A DNA stretch of 64,000 bases from Flavobacterium fluviale (GTDB lineage: Bacteria > Bacteroidota > Bacteroidia > Flavobacteriales > Flavobacteriaceae): NCBI RefSeq assembly GCF_003312915.1, contig NZ_CP030261.1, forward strand, positions 1,798,001 to 1,862,000, in the 5' to 3' direction. A program made the position numbers and the translations under genes. Positions within the stretch are counted from its first letter, which is position 1, and each line of letters opens with the position of its first letter. The notes beneath the pieces are model-generated. The model did not search any database. It saw only the letters and a list, made by a program, of their open reading frames with translations, and was not told the origin of the DNA. Shown here one piece after another: positions 26,328-33,925 of the stretch.

Positions 26328-26522
26328 ATGGGCTCGGAAAAAGAAAATAAAAAAAACAATAGGGTAGAAGAACCCAGAGTTGAATACGAAGTTCAGAAAC
26401 CTAAGTTTAAAGGAATAGATCGAGAAACTTTTGATTTTGATGCTGAGTTTGCAAAAGGATTAACTCCAGAGGAAGCAAAAGCGGAATCGATTAGAAGGAT
26501 CAGGGAATGGTGGGGGAGATAG
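26328..26522 (+). CDS. Putative antitoxin of a RelE/ParE-like pair
   Basis: A 64-residue highly charged protein: a Lys/Glu-rich N-terminus (MGSEKENKKNNRVEE), a middle with FDFDAEFAKGLTPEEAKAE and a C-terminal helix ESIRRIREWWGR. It overlaps the next gene by 16 bp in another frame, the usual layout of antitoxin then toxin. No DNA-binding fold can be recognised with certainty; the disordered, charged nature and C-terminal helix would suit a toxin-neutralising tail. A modest AGGA ribosome site precedes the ATG. The call rests mainly on size and context. Confidence 0.55.
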   Translation: MGSEKENKKNNRVEEPRVEYEVQKPKFKGIDRETFDFDAEFAKGLTPEEAKAESIRRIREWWGR

Positions 26523-26833
26523 AAGTTATTTATACTTCAAGTGTTATTCATTATCTTGATGATTTAGTTGTCACTTTGTATAAAAAAGAATATTTTGGAT
26601 TTATTGAATCTGCTGAAGAGTATGTTTTACACATTTATGATGCAATTCCTGAAAGAATAAAAAAATCTTCACATAAGAAAACTCCAAAATCGCTTCAGTA
26701 TTTAGGTTTAAATTATGTTTTTTACAAAGCTAACTCCAGAACAACTTGGTATATATTTTTCGAAAAAAGAAATCAAAACTACTTGATTACCGGAATTACA
26801 AATAATTATTCTGCAGAAGCAAAACAATTATAA
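26507..26833 (+). CDS. Putative RelE/ParE-family toxin
   Basis: A 108-residue basic protein. The N-terminal strand EVIYTSSVIHYLDDLVVTLYK and helix, the middle KTPKSLQYLGLNYVFYKANSRTTWYIFFEKRNQNYLITGITNNYS beta-hairpin pattern, and the short C-terminal helix (AEAKQL) fit the RelE/ParE layout. R in NSRTTWY is a candidate functional residue. RelE members cleave mRNA on the ribosome, ParE members poison gyrase; which applies cannot be judged. The start overlaps the upstream gene by 16 bp, implying coupled translation, and a strong terminator follows at once. Confidence 0.6.
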   Translation: MVGEIEVIYTSSVIHYLDDLVVTLYKKEYFGFIESAEEYVLHIYDAIPERIKKSSHKKTPKSLQYLGLNYVFYKANSRTTWYIFFEKRNQNYLITGITNNYSAEAKQL

Positions 26834-26837
26834 AAGC

Positions 26838-26876
26838 AAATCCTCATAAATACTTAGTTTATGAGGATTTTTTATT
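26838..26876 (+). terminator. Terminator of the toxin-antitoxin pair
   Basis: The 13-bp perfect stem AAATCCTCATAAA / TTTATGAGGATTT with a 7-nt loop is followed by T residues, five bases after the stop codon. Confidence 0.9.
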
Positions 26877-26925
26877 TAATATCGTCAGTACTGAAAACTA
26901 AAAACTGAGACTGAATACTTGAAAA

Positions 26926-27801
26926 TTAAGCATTCGCTGTAACCGCTTCTTTATCAATTTTATTAATCAAACCAGCCAACACTTTTCCTGGGCCAACTTC
27001 AGTGAATAAAGTAGCGCCGTCAGCGATCATTTGCTGTACAGATTGCGTCCATTTTACAGGAGCAGTCAATTGAATAATTAAGTTCTTTTTGATTTCATTT
27101 GCATCCGAAACTGCATTTGCTGTTACGTTTTGGTAAACTGGGCAAATAGGAGTAGAGAATGTTGTTGCTTCGATTGCAGCTGCTAATTCTTCTCTTGCCG
27201 GCTCCATCATTGGCGAGTGAAAAGCTCCTCCAACAGGTAAAATTAAAGCACGTTTTGCTCCTGCAGCTTTCATCGCTTCACAAGCTTTTTCAACTGCTGC
27301 AGTTTCTCCAGAAATTACTAATTGTCCAGGGCAGTTATAATTTGCTGCAACTACAACTCCGTCAATAGAAGCACAAACTTCTTCTACAACATTATCAGCT
27401 AATCCTAAAACTGCTGCCATCGTAGATGGAGTAATTTCGCAGGCTTTTTGCATTGCAAGGGCCCGTTGAGAAACTAATTTCAAACCGTCTTCAAAAGATA
27501 AAGTTCCGTTGGCAACCAAAGCTGAAAATTCTCCTAAAGAATGTCCTGCAACCATTTCTGGCTTAAAATCTTCTCCTAAAGTTTTAGCTAAAATAACAGA
27601 GTGCAAAAATACAGCTGGCTGTGTAACTTTAGTTTCTTTTAGTTCTTCGGCAGTGCCTTCAAACATAATATCGGTAATTCTGAAACCTAAAATTTCATTG
27701 GCTTTTTCGAATAATTCTTTGGCTAAAGCCGAGTTTTCATATAAGTCTTTGCCCATTCCTGTAAACTGTGCGCCCTGACCTGGAAATACGTATGCTTTCA
27801 T
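26926..27801 (-). CDS. fabD: Malonyl-CoA:ACP transacylase
   Basis: Loads malonyl groups onto acyl carrier protein for fatty acid synthesis. The 291-residue protein shows the N-terminal FPGQGAQFTGMGKDLYE, the nucleophile motif VAGHSLGEFSAL (GHSLG serine), an Arg in the QRALAMQ segment that holds the malonyl carboxylate, and the catalytic His in VGGAFHSPMMEPA. All catalytic residues are present and the length is typical. It is monocistronic here rather than in a fab operon. Confidence 0.95.
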   Translation of the reverse strand: MKAYVFPGQGAQFTGMGKDLYENSALAKELFEKANEILGFRITDIMFEGTAEELKETKVTQPAVFLHSVILAKTLGEDFKPEMVAGHSLGEFSALVANGTLSFEDGLKLVSQRALAMQKACEITPSTMAAVLGLADNVVEEVCASIDGVVVAANYNCPGQLVISGETAAVEKACEAMKAAGAKRALILPVGGAFHSPMMEPAREELAAAIEATTFSTPICPVYQNVTANAVSDANEIKKNLIIQLTAPVKWTQSVQQMIADGATLFTEVGPGKVLAGLINKIDKEAVTANA

Positions 27802-27857
27802 TTGTCTAATTTAATTTTTACTTTTTTTAAAATTGAAAATTAGTTTCAATTGGAAGG

Positions 27858-27865
27858 CAAAAATA
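27858..27865 (-). promoter_or_regulatory. -7 element (TATTTTTG) of fabD
   Basis: TATTTTTG on the minus strand, 57 bp upstream of the fabD start codon; no good -33 TTG. It lies 9 bp past the DUF983 stop. Confidence 0.45.
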
Positions 27866-27873
27866 CTATTTTT

Positions 27874-28236
27874 TTAGCTCGTATAATCCTTAAACATATA
27901 AATCCATGCTAATCTTGAAAATCGGAGGTTGAAAGAAGTAAGCAAAGTAATAACAATTGCAATAATCGGAATGATTCTTAAATCGAAATTTGTTTCAAAG
28001 AAAAACTGTGCAACACAATAGGTTGCAATACCCTGAGCGACTGTTAATCCATAGTTTACATACATAGCACCAAAAAAATACCCAGGTTCTTTTTGGAATT
28101 TATAATGGCAGTGACTACAGTATTCATTCATTTTTGGAAGTCCAAAAGTCAAAAAAATATTTTTATCTGTAAACACTTTTCCTTTATGACAAACAGGACA
28201 TTCGTTACTTAAAATATGAGTTAATGCATTTGACAT
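27874..28236 (-). CDS. DUF983 family membrane protein with zinc ribbon
   Basis: A 120-residue protein. Two CxxC pairs (CPVCHKGKVF at the N-terminus and YCSHCHYKF around residue 40) form a likely zinc ribbon, followed by two transmembrane helices (MYVNYGLTVAQGIATYCVAQFFF and IIPIIAIVITLLTSFNLRF). This is the DUF983 layout. No function is established for the family. It lies upstream of fabD in the same direction, with its own -7 element. Confidence 0.85.
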   Translation of the reverse strand: MSNALTHILSNECPVCHKGKVFTDKNIFLTFGLPKMNEYCSHCHYKFQKEPGYFFGAMYVNYGLTVAQGIATYCVAQFFFETNFDLRIIPIIAIVITLLTSFNLRFSRLAWIYMFKDYTS

Positions 28237-28259
28237 GATCTTGTTGTTTTTTATTTATA

Positions 28260-28267
28260 CAAAGGTA
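28260..28267 (-). promoter_or_regulatory. -7 element (TACCTTTG) of the DUF983 gene
   Basis: TACCTTTG on the minus strand, 24 bp upstream of the start codon. No TTG at the expected distance. Confidence 0.5.
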
Positions 28268-28391
28268 ATATAGAGCAGGATAAAAGTCTTTTTTATATCT
28301 TCGCTGATTATAGCACAATAAAGACATTTTGTTTGAGATTTCAAATCTAAAATTCCAAATTCCAGAATCTGCAATCTAAATTTAATACCGT

Positions 28392-29252
28392 ATGAAAAAA
28401 TATCCCATTTATAGTGTTCAGAATTTTAGTTGTAATGATATTCATCGTGATTTTTATGTGAATACATTTAAAGAGCATCTAAAAAGTCACAGTTTTGTAG
28501 AAGAACCGCATCGTCATGATTCGTATTTAATGGTGTTTTTTACAAAAGGTTCAGGATTGCACGAGGTCGATTTTGATCAATTCGAAATCAAAAGAGGAAG
28601 TTTATTTGTGCTTCAGCCAGGGCAAATGCATCATTGGAGTTTGTCTGAAGATATTGAAGGCTTTGTGATTATCTTTTCGCAGGAGCTCTATAATTTGTAT
28701 TTCGGACAGAAGAATATCAACGATTACAATTTTTACCATTCGATTCATAATCGGCCGGAAATGGTTTTTGAAGAAAAAGAAATTGCGAAAATCCAGCCTT
28801 ATTTCGATCTGCTGATTCAAGAAAATAATGAAAATAATAAATATCAGCTCGACAAAATGTTGAATTTATTAGATTCAATTCACATCGAAATTGCTCGTAA
28901 ATACAATGAAACGTATTCGCATCAAACTCATTCCTATAATATTAAAATCAATAAATTCGAATCGCTTTTAGAAGAATATTTCAGAAAGGAAAAACTGCCA
29001 TCTTTTTATGCTGAAAAACTGAATATCACGCTGAAACATTTAAACAGAATCTGTAATGAAATCCTCCAAAAAACTGCCACAGAAGTAATTACAGACCGCG
29101 TAATTCTCGAAATAAAAAGAATGTTAATCGATAAACAATTAGCTGTAAATGAAGTTGCCTTTAAAGTAGGTTACGAAGATTACTCGTATTTCTCCAGATT
29201 TTTCAAAAAACAAACCGGAATGTCTCCAACGGAATTTCGAAATATAAAATGA
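28392..29252 (+). CDS. AraC-family transcriptional regulator with cupin sensor domain
   Basis: A 286-residue regulator. The N-terminal half is a cupin-type effector domain (EPHRHDSYLMVFFTKGSGLHEVDFDQFEIKRGSLFVLQPGQMHHW), and the C-terminal ~100 residues are the two helix-turn-helix units of AraC/XylS (KLNITLKHLNRICNEIL and AVNEVAFKVGYEDYSYFSRFFKKQTGMSPTEFRN). The effector is not known. It is the nearest regulator gene to yceI and the pirin gene, whose promoters share a palindrome, so it is a candidate for that site, although AraC sites are usually direct repeats. Its stop codon lies in a 29-bp palindrome arm. Confidence 0.9.
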   Translation: MKKYPIYSVQNFSCNDIHRDFYVNTFKEHLKSHSFVEEPHRHDSYLMVFFTKGSGLHEVDFDQFEIKRGSLFVLQPGQMHHWSLSEDIEGFVIIFSQELYNLYFGQKNINDYNFYHSIHNRPEMVFEEKEIAKIQPYFDLLIQENNENNKYQLDKMLNLLDSIHIEIARKYNETYSHQTHSYNIKINKFESLLEEYFRKEKLPSFYAEKLNITLKHLNRICNEILQKTATEVITDRVILEIKRMLIDKQLAVNEVAFKVGYEDYSYFSRFFKKQTGMSPTEFRNIK

Positions 29253-29330
29253 GGGGCTTCGACTTCGCTCAGCCTGACAGTTGTATTCTCAATAAATCGC
29301 ATGTCAGGCTGAGCGAAGTCGAAGCCCCTC
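29251..29330. repeat. Perfect 29-bp inverted repeat (GGGGCTTCGACTTCGC type)
   Basis: Arms at 29251-29279 and 29302-29330 are perfect reverse complements; a 22-nt AT-rich spacer separates them. The left arm supplies the last two bases of the AraC stop codon. The word TCGACTTCGCTCAGCCTGAC recurs in decayed form at 3427-3494. It may act as a terminator or 3'-end stabiliser and looks like a dispersed palindromic element. Confidence 0.9.
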
Positions 29331-29337
29331 GTTCCTA

Positions 29338-29376
29338 AAAAAAATCCTGCACTTCCTAAAAAGTACAGGATTTTTA
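29338..29376 (-). terminator. Terminator of yceI
   Basis: The stem AAATCCTGCACTT / AAGTACAGGATTT (one mismatch) with a 6-nt loop precedes a T-run on the minus strand, about 31 bp after the yceI stop. Confidence 0.8.
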
Positions 29377-29406
29377 ACCAACCAAATTAAAACCTATTAT
29401 AAAGTA

Positions 29407-29940
29407 TTAAGCTTGTTTTGCAAATTGTAATTCAATGTTTAAACGAACTTCTTCACCTACTAAAACGCCTCCAGTTTCAAGAGCTGAGTTCCAGTTTAAA
29501 CCCCAATCTTTACGATTAATTTTTCCTTCTATGCTTAAACCTACTTTTGTATTTCCCCAAGGATCAGTCATGATACCGCTAAATTCAACAGGGAATTTCA
29601 CTTCTTTAGAAACACCTTTGATAGTTAAATCTCCAACTATTTCGTAATCTCCGTCATCGATTTTTTTGAATGATGAAGCTTTGAAAGTTAATTTTGGGTT
29701 GCTTTCCGCATCAAAGAAATCAGCACTTCTTAAGTGTCCGTCTCTGTCTGCATTTGCAGTGTCTACAGAAGCGATATCAGCAGAAAATTCGATTGCTGCG
29801 TTTTCAAAATCATTTCCTTCTGTAGTAATTGTAGCGTCGTATGTTCCAAATTTTCCTGAAACATTTGTAAACATCATGTGTTTAACTTTAAAACCAATTT
29901 CTGAGTGAGTTGGGTCAATTGACCATTTTGTAGTTGCCAT
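29407..29940 (-). CDS. YceI-family lipocalin-like protein
   Basis: A 177-residue beta-barrel protein of the YceI family, which binds isoprenoid-type lipids. I start at 29940 (MATTKWSIDPTHSEIGFKVKHMMFTNVSG), the classic family N-terminus; a longer start at 30003 would run through the -7 element. The body shows FKASSFKKIDDGDYEIVGDLTIKGVSKEVKFPV and GLSIEGKINRKDWGLNWNSALETGG, both hallmark segments. No signal peptide, so this form is cytoplasmic. Its promoter shares a palindrome and spacing with the adjacent pirin gene. Confidence 0.92.
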   Translation of the reverse strand: MATTKWSIDPTHSEIGFKVKHMMFTNVSGKFGTYDATITTEGNDFENAAIEFSADIASVDTANADRDGHLRSADFFDAESNPKLTFKASSFKKIDDGDYEIVGDLTIKGVSKEVKFPVEFSGIMTDPWGNTKVGLSIEGKINRKDWGLNWNSALETGGVLVGEEVRLNIELQFAKQA

Positions 29941-29979
29941 AATTTTTATTTTTAAATAATTAATTTCATTTTGATAGGA

Positions 29980-30025
29980 CAAAGTTACTTTGACTGTCTT
30001 CATTTGGCACTTAACCTAGATTAAG
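29980..30025 (-). promoter_or_regulatory. yceI promoter with upstream palindromic operator
   Basis: The -7 element TAACTTTG is at 29980-29987 (minus strand). Exactly 22 bp upstream lies CTTAACCTAGATTAAG (30010-30025), a 16-bp palindrome with one mismatch. The trinucleotide at the normal -33 position is TGC, not TTG, which suits an activator-dependent promoter. The same arrangement is found before the pirin gene. Confidence 0.7.
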
Positions 30026-30092
30026 AAATGAAATAACTTTTTGATTGTCCGTTTGTTTATTTTTTGTTTTTGTTTGAAAAATTGCTGTCGAA

Positions 30093-30809
30093 TTAATAGT
30101 TCATCGGAATATCCATTAATAAAAATTCAGCATCTGTATTGGCTTGAATTTTTAAAATGTCAGTTCCCGAAATTCCAACTGCATCACGAGTATTTAATTC
30201 CTGACCGTTAATGGTAACGTTTCCTTTTAAAACAAAAGCATAAACGCCGTTTCCTTCTTTTTTGATTGTATATTCTGTGGATACTCCTGAGTCAAAATTA
30301 CCCATATTGAACCAAGCGTCTTGGTGAATCCAAACGCCTTCGTCATCTGCATTTGGAGATAAAATCTGAGAAAGTTTATTATGTCTGTCAGCAACATCCA
30401 AAGTAATTTGCTGATAACGAGGTGTAACGTTTCTTTTATTCGGAAATAACCAGATTTGCAATAATTTAGTCTGCTGATCTGCGTTTGGATTAAACTCACT
30501 ATGCTGAACACCAGTTCCGGCACTCATTACCTGAATATCACCATTTTTAATGATTTCAGTATTTCCCATACTGTCTTTGTGTGCCAAATCACCTTCTAGC
30601 GGAATCGTAATGATTTCCATATTATCGTGAGGATGAGTTCCAAAACCCATTCCGCCCGCAATCGTGTCATCATTCAAAACACGAAGTGCCCCAAACTGAA
30701 TTCTATCCGGATTGTACCAGCTTGCAAAACTAAAACTATGATAAGCATTAAGCCATCCGTGATTTGCGTTTCCTCTTGTTTCTGCTTTATGTAATACTAT
30801 ATTTTCCAT
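30093..30809 (-). CDS. Pirin family protein (YhaK-like)
   Basis: A 238-residue bicupin. I start at 30809 (MENIVLHKAETRGNANHGWLNAYHSFSFASW), the usual start of this branch. The first cupin carries the metal ligands of pirins (GFGTHPHDNMEIITIPLEG and VQHSEFN), and the second cupin is shorter. Bacterial pirins include quercetinases and redox-responsive regulators such as YhaK; activity here is unknown. Its promoter has the same palindrome as yceI, so the two are probably co-regulated, perhaps in oxidative or electrophile stress. Confidence 0.92.
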   Translation of the reverse strand: MENIVLHKAETRGNANHGWLNAYHSFSFASWYNPDRIQFGALRVLNDDTIAGGMGFGTHPHDNMEIITIPLEGDLAHKDSMGNTEIIKNGDIQVMSAGTGVQHSEFNPNADQQTKLLQIWLFPNKRNVTPRYQQITLDVADRHNKLSQILSPNADDEGVWIHQDAWFNMGNFDSGVSTEYTIKKEGNGVYAFVLKGNVTINGQELNTRDAVGISGTDILKIQANTDAEFLLMDIPMNY

Positions 30810-30836
30810 GATCTTGTCTTTTGTTGTTTTGTAGTA

Positions 30837-30882
30837 CAAAGATACCGCCAAGGTCAAGGAAAAGCACTTAATCTAGATTAAG
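30837..30882 (-). promoter_or_regulatory. Pirin promoter with perfect 16-bp palindromic operator
   Basis: The -7 element TATCTTTG is at 30837-30844 (minus strand). Exactly 22 bp upstream is CTTAATCTAGATTAAG (30867-30882), a perfect palindrome. TGC stands in place of TTG at -33. The layout matches the yceI promoter base for base in spacing. Confidence 0.75.
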
Positions 30883-31133
30883 AAAAAAGTTACTGAGGTT
30901 CTGAGGGGCTAAGAATCTAAGATTTTTAGTTTAGGTGTAAAGTTACAAAGGTTTTAAGGTAGAGGCGCACAGCAGTGCGATTAACACACAGTTTGTCATC
31001 TCGACGAAGGAGAGATCACAAAAGTGGCTCGACAAAGATTGACGATTATGCAGATGGAGTTTATAGTGTGATCCTTCCTCAGGATGACAAAATTGAGTAG
31101 GAATTATTTCTTAGTATAAACTAACTAAATATT
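30883..31133. other. Gene-free stretch upstream of the pirin promoter
   Basis: Together with the promoter this gives 324 bp without a gene. It holds a CTAAGAATCTAAG word (as in the tandem array at 21029), a GCGCACAGCAGTGCG hairpin at about 30966-30979 and the ~100-bp palindrome 30992-31091. I see no ORF. Confidence 0.6.
30992..31091. repeat. ~100-bp palindromic element, TTTGTCATC family, copy 1
   Basis: The outer arms TTTGTCATC and GATGACAAA pair, then GATCACA and TGTGATC pair inside an imperfect middle (TCGACGAAGGAGA against CCTTCCTC). The loop contains GCTCGACAAAGATTGA. Arms and loop match the copies at 39390-39493 and 57460-57575. Confidence 0.8.
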
Positions 31134-31856
31134 TTAGTTTGATTCGAGAATAACAACAATACTATCAAAGTTTTTCTTTTTAGCAATAGAAAGTGCTGTT
31201 TCCCCTTTTTTTGCTATTGCATTTTTGTCTGCATCATTTGCTAGCAGGTATTTTACAATCTCTTCATGGCCATAATAAGAGGCATACATAAGTTCAGTGA
31301 AACCATCTTTTGCAGCAGTATTCATTTCTGCTCCGGCTAAAACAAGAATTTGAATATATTCCATAATTCCAGTTATAACTGCTGATATTAATGGTGTAAT
31401 TCCTTTATGATTTTTAGTATTTACATTAGCTCCAAACTTCAAAAGAGTTTTTATTGCTTCGATTTGTCCTTCACGTGTCACCGCCCAATGTAAAGTGGTC
31501 ATTTTGTATTTATCTTGTATGTCTGGATTTGCTCCTCGTTCAAGAAATGTCTTAAGTACCGGTATGCCTGATTGTGTGAGTGCTGTAAAAATAGGACTTT
31601 GCTTGTAAGAATCCCTATCTTTTTGATTTATATCAACATCCGTGTCTAAAAGAATTTTTATTATTTCCAAATTATCTTGTCGTGCAGCATAATACAATAT
31701 GCCATTCCCAAAATCATAATCATTGACAGCCAAAACGTCTGCACCCAATTCTAATAATTGTTTAACTTTATTTATATCGCTGTTTAGAACTGCGGACATT
31801 AGTGGGGTCAGTGAAGCTAGATATTTTTCACGTAAATTCAGTATATTGTCACTCAT
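31134..31856 (-). CDS. Ankyrin repeat protein
   Basis: A 240-residue protein made of about six to seven ankyrin repeats, with units such as SPIFTALTQSGIPVLKTFLERGANPDIQDKYKM, TTLHWAVTREGQIEAIKTLLKFGANVNTKNHKG and ITPLISAVITGIMEYIQILVLAGAEMNTAAKDG. No signal peptide or other domain, so it is probably a cytoplasmic protein-binding scaffold; bacterial solo ankyrin proteins often inhibit a neighbouring enzyme, but no such partner lies next to it. The long L/I-rich N-cap is NLREKYLASLTPLMSAVLNSDINKV. Confidence 0.9.
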   Translation of the reverse strand: MSDNILNLREKYLASLTPLMSAVLNSDINKVKQLLELGADVLAVNDYDFGNGILYYAARQDNLEIIKILLDTDVDINQKDRDSYKQSPIFTALTQSGIPVLKTFLERGANPDIQDKYKMTTLHWAVTREGQIEAIKTLLKFGANVNTKNHKGITPLISAVITGIMEYIQILVLAGAEMNTAAKDGFTELMYASYYGHEEIVKYLLANDADKNAIAKKGETALSIAKKKNFDSIVVILESN

Positions 31857-31959
31857 GTTTTTTGTAGGTTTTTTCTTTTTTTAAAAAGCAAAAGTATATT
31901 AAAAAAACCACGAAAGGTTAAAACTTTGAAAAAATAAAATCTAAATTCTATGAATTTCT

Positions 31960-31994
31960 GTTATCTTTCGAGATGACAAGATTGCGAGAAGATA
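31960..31994. repeat. Half-copy of the TGTCATTTCGA palindrome family
   Basis: Only the right arm, TTTCGAGATGACAAGATTGCG, is present. It matches the end of the 39390-39493 element, including the ACAAGATTGCG flank. Probably a decayed remnant. Confidence 0.5.
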
Positions 31995-32022
31995 TGTTTA
32001 GGTAATTATATTCAAAGTGAAA

Positions 32023-32058
32023 TAAAACTTTGCGACTTCGCGTCTTTGCGAGATTTTT
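32023..32058. repeat. CGCAAAG-type short intergenic repeat
   Basis: Contains AAACTTTGCGACTTCGCG and TCTTTGCGAGATTTTT, tandem variants of the CTTTGCG word that recurs at 39241-39284 and 39521-39606. Confidence 0.5.
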
Positions 32059-32075
32059 AAAAAAAAACTCCTAAA

Positions 32076-32432
32076 TTATTTGATTTTAATCAATTTTCCT
32101 CTCCCCTCTGAAATGTCAAGATAATTTCCTCCACCATTTTTATTGTGGATATAAAATTGAATAGTATCTTTTTTGATTTGATCTTTTGGGATACTTATAA
32201 TTAAATCAGTATTTATGAAATTCTCCAACAGTATTACATTGCCATAAGAAATTTTTCCCTTTGGCAAATACTTGTTATCAAAGGCAAAAACACTGTCCTT
32301 AAAAGTAATTTTGTCTTTTTGTACGTATAAGCCATAGTCTTCTAATAAATAATTGTAACGACCGTTAAGTTTATCTGTTTTCTGATTGAAGTTAATAGAA
32401 AGGAATATTATTATTAAAGCAAAATATTTCAT
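32076..32432 (-). CDS. Small exported protein, function unknown
   Basis: A 118-residue protein with a short hydrophobic N-terminus (MKYFALIIIFLSINF) that may be a signal peptide. The rest is beta-rich (YNYLLEDYGLYVQKDKITFKDSVFAFDNKYLPKGKISYGN) and ends basic (GRGKLIKIK). I do not recognise a family. It is 6 bp downstream of the XRE regulator in the same direction, so it may be co-transcribed with it, but no link to acetate metabolism is evident. Confidence 0.6.
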   Translation of the reverse strand: MKYFALIIIFLSINFNQKTDKLNGRYNYLLEDYGLYVQKDKITFKDSVFAFDNKYLPKGKISYGNVILLENFINTDLIISIPKDQIKKDTIQFYIHNKNGGGNYLDISEGRGKLIKIK

Positions 32433-32438
32433 AACGTT

Positions 32439-33920
32439 CTAACTATATTGGTTAATAAACTGCTGTACAACAAAATCTGTGTTGTCATGGCGTTTTTTCA
32501 TTTCCAGTGCAATCGGCGGTGCAGCTCTTTCGAGACAGTTTTTAACATCACAAGTTTCACACGTAACGCCAACAATTCTTTTAACGAGTGGCTTTCCTTC
32601 AATGAATTTAAATTTCTTTTTCATCGTCGGATTAATTAAAATTCCAACAGAAATACTGCGAATATTATTTTCTACAAAAGGATCTTTTGTTGCCGATGAA
32701 AAAACTAAATATTCATTCCCGCTATGTACATAACTCGAAATTTGGGCATCAAAAAAATGCGGTTTATTTTGTCTGATGGCTTCATTTATGGTTTTAACAG
32801 ACACCCATCGTCTGCAATAATGCTCGTTGGTTTCGTTGGCATGCGGTTCTTGCTGATTCGTAATATGTAATTCTTTTTTAATTTGATAAACATCCGAGCC
32901 AATAGGGTGTGACATTCTTAAAAAGAATAAATTTTTCAACTGAAAATCTTTTGGTAATAAATTCGTTAAACGCTGATAAAACGATTCAGGAGAGACTTCG
33001 AAGCTTTCAATTAAAGAAACAAATTCTTCTGGATTTGGTTTTTCATTATTTAGGAAATTATTGATTTTGTCTACAACCAATTTTCTTGGCAATAACAAAG
33101 CGCCTGCAAAATAAGAAGCGTAAAAATTATTCAAAACCTGATCGAAATTTTCAAACTTAATCCAGCTGAATGTCAGCAGACGATCTGAAATTTTCAAATA
33201 ATTATAAGCTATTTCTTTGGCTAAAATAAAGGCTTTTTGCGGAGCGTCAAGTTCTGTTGAAAGCAATAAAGTTCTGCTTTTAGGAACATAAATCGAGCGC
33301 AAATCGCCTAAAGCTTCTTGATCGGTAAAAGCGATTTCTTTTATATTGTATTCGTATTCTTCTTTTAGAATGGATTCTAATTCTTCAATGCTGATTTTAG
33401 AATCTAAGTTGATTTGAAACGACTTTGAAAACGCAATTACCTTTTCTTCTAAATCTTCAAAATAATTACTGTGGGCTTCCTGATAAGATCGTAAAGCGGC
33501 TAAAAAGAAACTTTCACGGCTTAAATTATAATGCTGTGCAATTTCGATAATGGTACTGATGAAGGCATTGACTTTTGCCGGAGCATTCGCAATAATATCA
33601 ATTAAATCAGCTTCCTGAATTCCGAAAAGGTCAAGCGGAATCTCTTTTAAGATTCCAGATTTTAGAATTTCGCCAATAGGGGCGAGGTTGTTGTCGAGTT
33701 TTAAAGACACCATTTGATCGTAAGTCACATCCAAATGTTTGCATAAAAGCAAAATTTTATCTGCTTTAGGATATTTTTTTCCCTTTTCAATTTCGTTTAA
33801 ATACGATTTTGAAAGATTCGTCAATTTGGCTAAGCCAAAAAGAGAAAGATTTTTTTGAGTTCTGACTTGCTTGAGTTTAAGCCCAAATATCAGCTTTATA
33901 TAGTCTTTTTCGATATCCAT
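32439..33920 (-). CDS. ScfR/RamB-like XRE regulator of the glyoxylate shunt
   Basis: A 493-residue regulator. I start at 33920 (MDIEKDYIKLIFGLKLKQVRTQKN). Residues 10-68 are an XRE helix-turn-helix (LSLFGLAKLTNLSKSYLNEIEKGKKYP). The middle is an IrrE/ImmA-like domain in which the zinc-protease HExxH is replaced by KEIAY (235-239), so no protease is expected. The C-terminal third is a DUF2083-type domain of short-chain acyl-CoA regulators, with Cys454, Cys457 and Cys462 in CETCDVKNC, like the Fe-S ligands of mycobacterial PrpR. Divergent position next to aceBA makes it the likely acetate-responsive controller; effector is inferred. Confidence 0.88.
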   Translation of the reverse strand: MDIEKDYIKLIFGLKLKQVRTQKNLSLFGLAKLTNLSKSYLNEIEKGKKYPKADKILLLCKHLDVTYDQMVSLKLDNNLAPIGEILKSGILKEIPLDLFGIQEADLIDIIANAPAKVNAFISTIIEIAQHYNLSRESFFLAALRSYQEAHSNYFEDLEEKVIAFSKSFQINLDSKISIEELESILKEEYEYNIKEIAFTDQEALGDLRSIYVPKSRTLLLSTELDAPQKAFILAKEIAYNYLKISDRLLTFSWIKFENFDQVLNNFYASYFAGALLLPRKLVVDKINNFLNNEKPNPEEFVSLIESFEVSPESFYQRLTNLLPKDFQLKNLFFLRMSHPIGSDVYQIKKELHITNQQEPHANETNEHYCRRWVSVKTINEAIRQNKPHFFDAQISSYVHSGNEYLVFSSATKDPFVENNIRSISVGILINPTMKKKFKFIEGKPLVKRIVGVTCETCDVKNCLERAAPPIALEMKKRHDNTDFVVQQFINQYS

Positions 33921-33925
33921 AATAT

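Noticed and set aside
31134..31856. Ankyrin protein as part of a catalase-ankyrin or toxin-immunity pair
   Set aside because: No catalase, toxin or secretion gene is next to it, so only the repeat architecture is reported.
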